Source: Dioscorea cayenensis subsp. rotundata
Taxonomy: Eukaryota; Streptophyta; Magnoliopsida; Dioscoreales; Dioscoreaceae
NCBI RefSeq assembly: GCF_009730915.1
Contig: NC_052477.1
Span: forward strand, 26,492,578 to 26,556,577
Direction of reading: 5' to 3'
DNA length: 64,000 bases
In this document: positions 62,201 to 64,000 of the stretch, in pieces
How positions within the stretch are numbered: position 1 is the first letter of the stretch
How the letters are laid out: each line of letters opens with the position of its first letter
Made by a program: the position numbers and the translations under genes
Notes under the pieces: model-generated
Databases searched by the model: none
What the model was told of the DNA's origin: nothing
What the model saw: the letters and a program-made list of their open reading frames with translations, nothing else

Positions 62201-62573
62201 AGGATAATAAAAATTAAGGGCTACACAAAATTTAATATTCTAATCAATATGCAATTATTATTATTATTATTATTAAGCATCATAGCAAAATAGAAAGTTT
62301 ATGCAAAGTAGGTGAATGATGCCTCCACTAAGCATAGAATATAACATCTAAATCAATACAAATTGAAGCACATGTTCTTTTACCATATATTATTTCAACC
62401 ATTGACTCCACCCACCCTTTCGTTACTTCTTCACAAAAACAAACACAAAGCACCAATATTTCCTAAAAGCTATGACTAAATATTTAAAGCATTCAAAACA
62501 AGTCTGTCTTTATCTCTTTCTTAAACCATTCACATTTGTTACTTTAGAAAAGTAAATATTAATATCTTAGTAA

Positions 62574-62610
<37 letters not shown>

Positions 62611-63300
62611 TGCATATAAAAAAACAAAAAAAGAGTAATACAAAAGAGATTAACAAGGTGTCCCACAAGCCCATACAGACAACATACTTCGGAGTGTGAT
62701 GCATGAGATCTTTTGTTGCTAGTTATGTAAAGTCTACATCTTTGATGTTGATGAGGTGAGACTATGTGAGAGCATTATTAGGATCCATCCGCCATGGATT
62801 TCCACCAAGCTCTAGCCCACCATGTGAAGTGTGTGTGTGCTTGTAGTTGTGGGGCTCTCTTCTAGTCCTTATCCTGAATGTGAAGAGAGAGAGGCCCCAC
62901 TAGTATGAAGTATGGCATGGGGTGAGATACTGAGATGAAGATGACATGCCCGTGAGCCATTGATGTAAAATCATCATCAAAGCATGAGAGAAGTTTTTCA
63001 ACAAGAAAAAGAGAAACAAAGTTGATAAAAATGTACACTAGAAACAAAATCCAAAATACTGTTCTTCAATCCCCCCCACAGAGAGATTAATTAAGTTTAC
63101 AACACCAACAACCAACCAACCAACCAACCCACCCACCTATGAACAAATTTCAATGTGGGAGTGAAGTTTTGAGCTTTTGATCAATTCTCCCCCACAGAGA
63201 AATAGCAGATACTTCAAATCAGTTCTTGTTCTAAAAGAAAAACAAAACTATAGAACTAGTTTGCAGAAATATTAATTATCCATCACCTGGTAATACTACA
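59223..63300. other. AT-rich intergenic region before the EIN3-like gene
   Basis: Several (TA)n runs (about 59240-59262, 61141-61160, 61629-61646, 62575-62612) and a (CCAA)n run near 63107-63126. A SINE-like fragment lies at about 60705-60840. The last few hundred bases are the 3' UTR and downstream region of the EIN3-like gene. No other gene was recognised. Confidence 0.45.
60705..60840 (+). repeat. tRNA-like or SINE-like fragment
   Basis: GTCGGAGGTTCAATTCCCAC resembles the T-arm and box B of a tRNA-derived SINE. CTAAGGGTTAAATAATTC upstream could be a worn box A. It does not fold as a real tRNA by eye. Confidence 0.35.
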
Positions 63301-64000
63301 CTATAGGGAAGTTGTTTCTGCAATCCTGATTTTGTATTCCATTTGGGCATAACATGAATGGAACACTAAGAACAAGATGCATTTGATCCAGGTTTTTATT
63401 GAGGGTATCAGAAGCCCCAGCCAGGGACATCCTGCTTTCGGCAGAGAATCTCCGATCTGCCTGTTATACGCCTCTGCAAAGTCAATCGCTGACAGGTTGA
63501 AAGGCGAGCTGAATCTGAATTCTCCATTCATGTCGTTGGGTTGATCGAATGGTTGCGGAAACTGGATATCATCACAAGCAAACAGATTAGTAGACTGCAT
63601 AGTGTTGCTGCTGTTGTTGTTCGGTTCCTGATAGGTGTTGCCGCCATAGAAGTGATTGTCTACCTGGTTTGGGCTCCTGTTTGGATTAATATTCGTCTCG
63701 TAGAGACTCATGAGTTCATTGATTGACTTCTGCCCGTCCAATGGAATCCCCAGATCAGCAATGTTGATAGGATTGACACTGGAACCAGCTGCATTCGGCT
63801 TCGGCTGAGCATACTGCATGGAGAACACTGAAGACTTGTTGTCGGACATCGGGAAACCAGCTATCGGGACTCCAGAAGGAAAGTTGTTCCTAAACTTGCA
63901 AACATAGTGATGATTGTTCCTCGCATTCCTGTCAAAAAATCCATAACGATAATCATGATGGGGGCAACGCTCATTCTCACAAGTAAAGATGTTTCCATTC
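63301..64000 (-). CDS. EIN3-like (EIL) transcription factor, C-terminal part, runs off the edge
   Basis: The minus-strand frame is open from the window end: FTCENERCPHHDYRYGFFDRN, ARNNHHYVCKFR, then a long Asn/Gln/Ser-rich tail with SINELMSLYE. The CPHHDY...DRNARNNHHYVCKFR block is a conserved part of EIN3/EIL proteins, which bind ethylene-response promoters or, in the SLIM1 type, sulphur-response promoters in the nucleus. The DNA-binding core lies beyond the window. Near the end the frame as read gives DSLPKAGCPWLGLL and continues to 63301. One base fewer near 63435 would give SLPKQDVPGWGF and a stop at 63408-63410. That looks more like a natural EIL end, so a 1-base insertion is suspected. 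Confidence 0.85.
   Translation of the reverse strand, partial: NGNIFTCENERCPHHDYRYGFFDRNARNNHHYVCKFRNNFPSGVPIAGFPMSDNKSSVFSMQYAQPKPNAAGSSVNPINIADLGIPLDGQKSINELMSLYETNINPNRSPNQVDNHFYGGNTYQEPNNNSSNTMQSTNLFACDDIQFPQPFDQPNDMNGEFRFSSPFNLSAIDFAEAYNRQIGDSLPKAGCPWLGLLIPSIKTWIKCILFLVFHSCYAQMEYKIRIAETTSL

Overview
This is a 64 kb piece of a flowering-plant nuclear genome. The evidence is spliced plant genes with GT-AG introns, plant-specific families (R2R3-MYB, phytochrome kinase substrate, EIN3-like, CC-NBS-LRR), AT-rich intergenic DNA, and plant LTR, LINE, SINE-like and MITE repeats. The intronless presenilin and PKS genes have GC-rich coding regions in an AT-rich background, which would fit a monocot. 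I cannot name the species. A gap of exactly 1000 N lies at 6365-7364.

Layout. 0-5.7 kb: a Copia-type LTR fragment, a clean solo LTR, and a five-exon flavin monooxygenase (minus) with a hAT-like insertion in intron 1. 9.2-11.8 kb: nine-exon NADH-cytochrome b5 reductase (plus). 12.7-13.6 kb: subgroup-1 R2R3-MYB (minus). 16-20.7 kb: repeats, including an LTR-like block and a MULE-like relic with two facing arrays of a short motif. 22.1-23.4 kb: intronless presenilin (plus), followed by three sets of local tandem repeats. 25.8-29 kb: decayed LINE with reverse transcriptase and RNase H. 30.5-33.6 kb: CC-NBS-LRR resistance gene (plus) with a 1-base frameshift and a SINE-like in-frame insert. 35.6-36.4 kb: LRR relic of the same family, split by a MITE. 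38.7-41.2 kb: a second LTR-like block. 43.5-44.8 kb: PKS-family gene (plus). 46.6-49.3 kb: a 5'-truncated LINE. 53-54.3 kb: five-exon SEC14/CRAL-TRIO gene (minus). 55.5-59.2 kb: nested and tandem MITEs. 63.3-64 kb: 3' part of an EIN3-like gene (minus), running off the edge.

The genes do not form a pathway. They are independent plant genes for redox metabolism, transcription, intramembrane proteolysis, immunity, light signalling, lipid transfer and ethylene-type transcription. No clearly new system was found. The most notable points are: (1) single-base indels in four genes (CBR1, MYB, CNL, EIL), several in homopolymers and some in opposite-sign pairs that restore frame, which points to consensus errors or very recent lesions; (2) a SINE-like tail translated inside the resistance protein; (3) the two facing arrays of one 10-bp motif in the MULE-like block; and (4) the nested MITE cluster.
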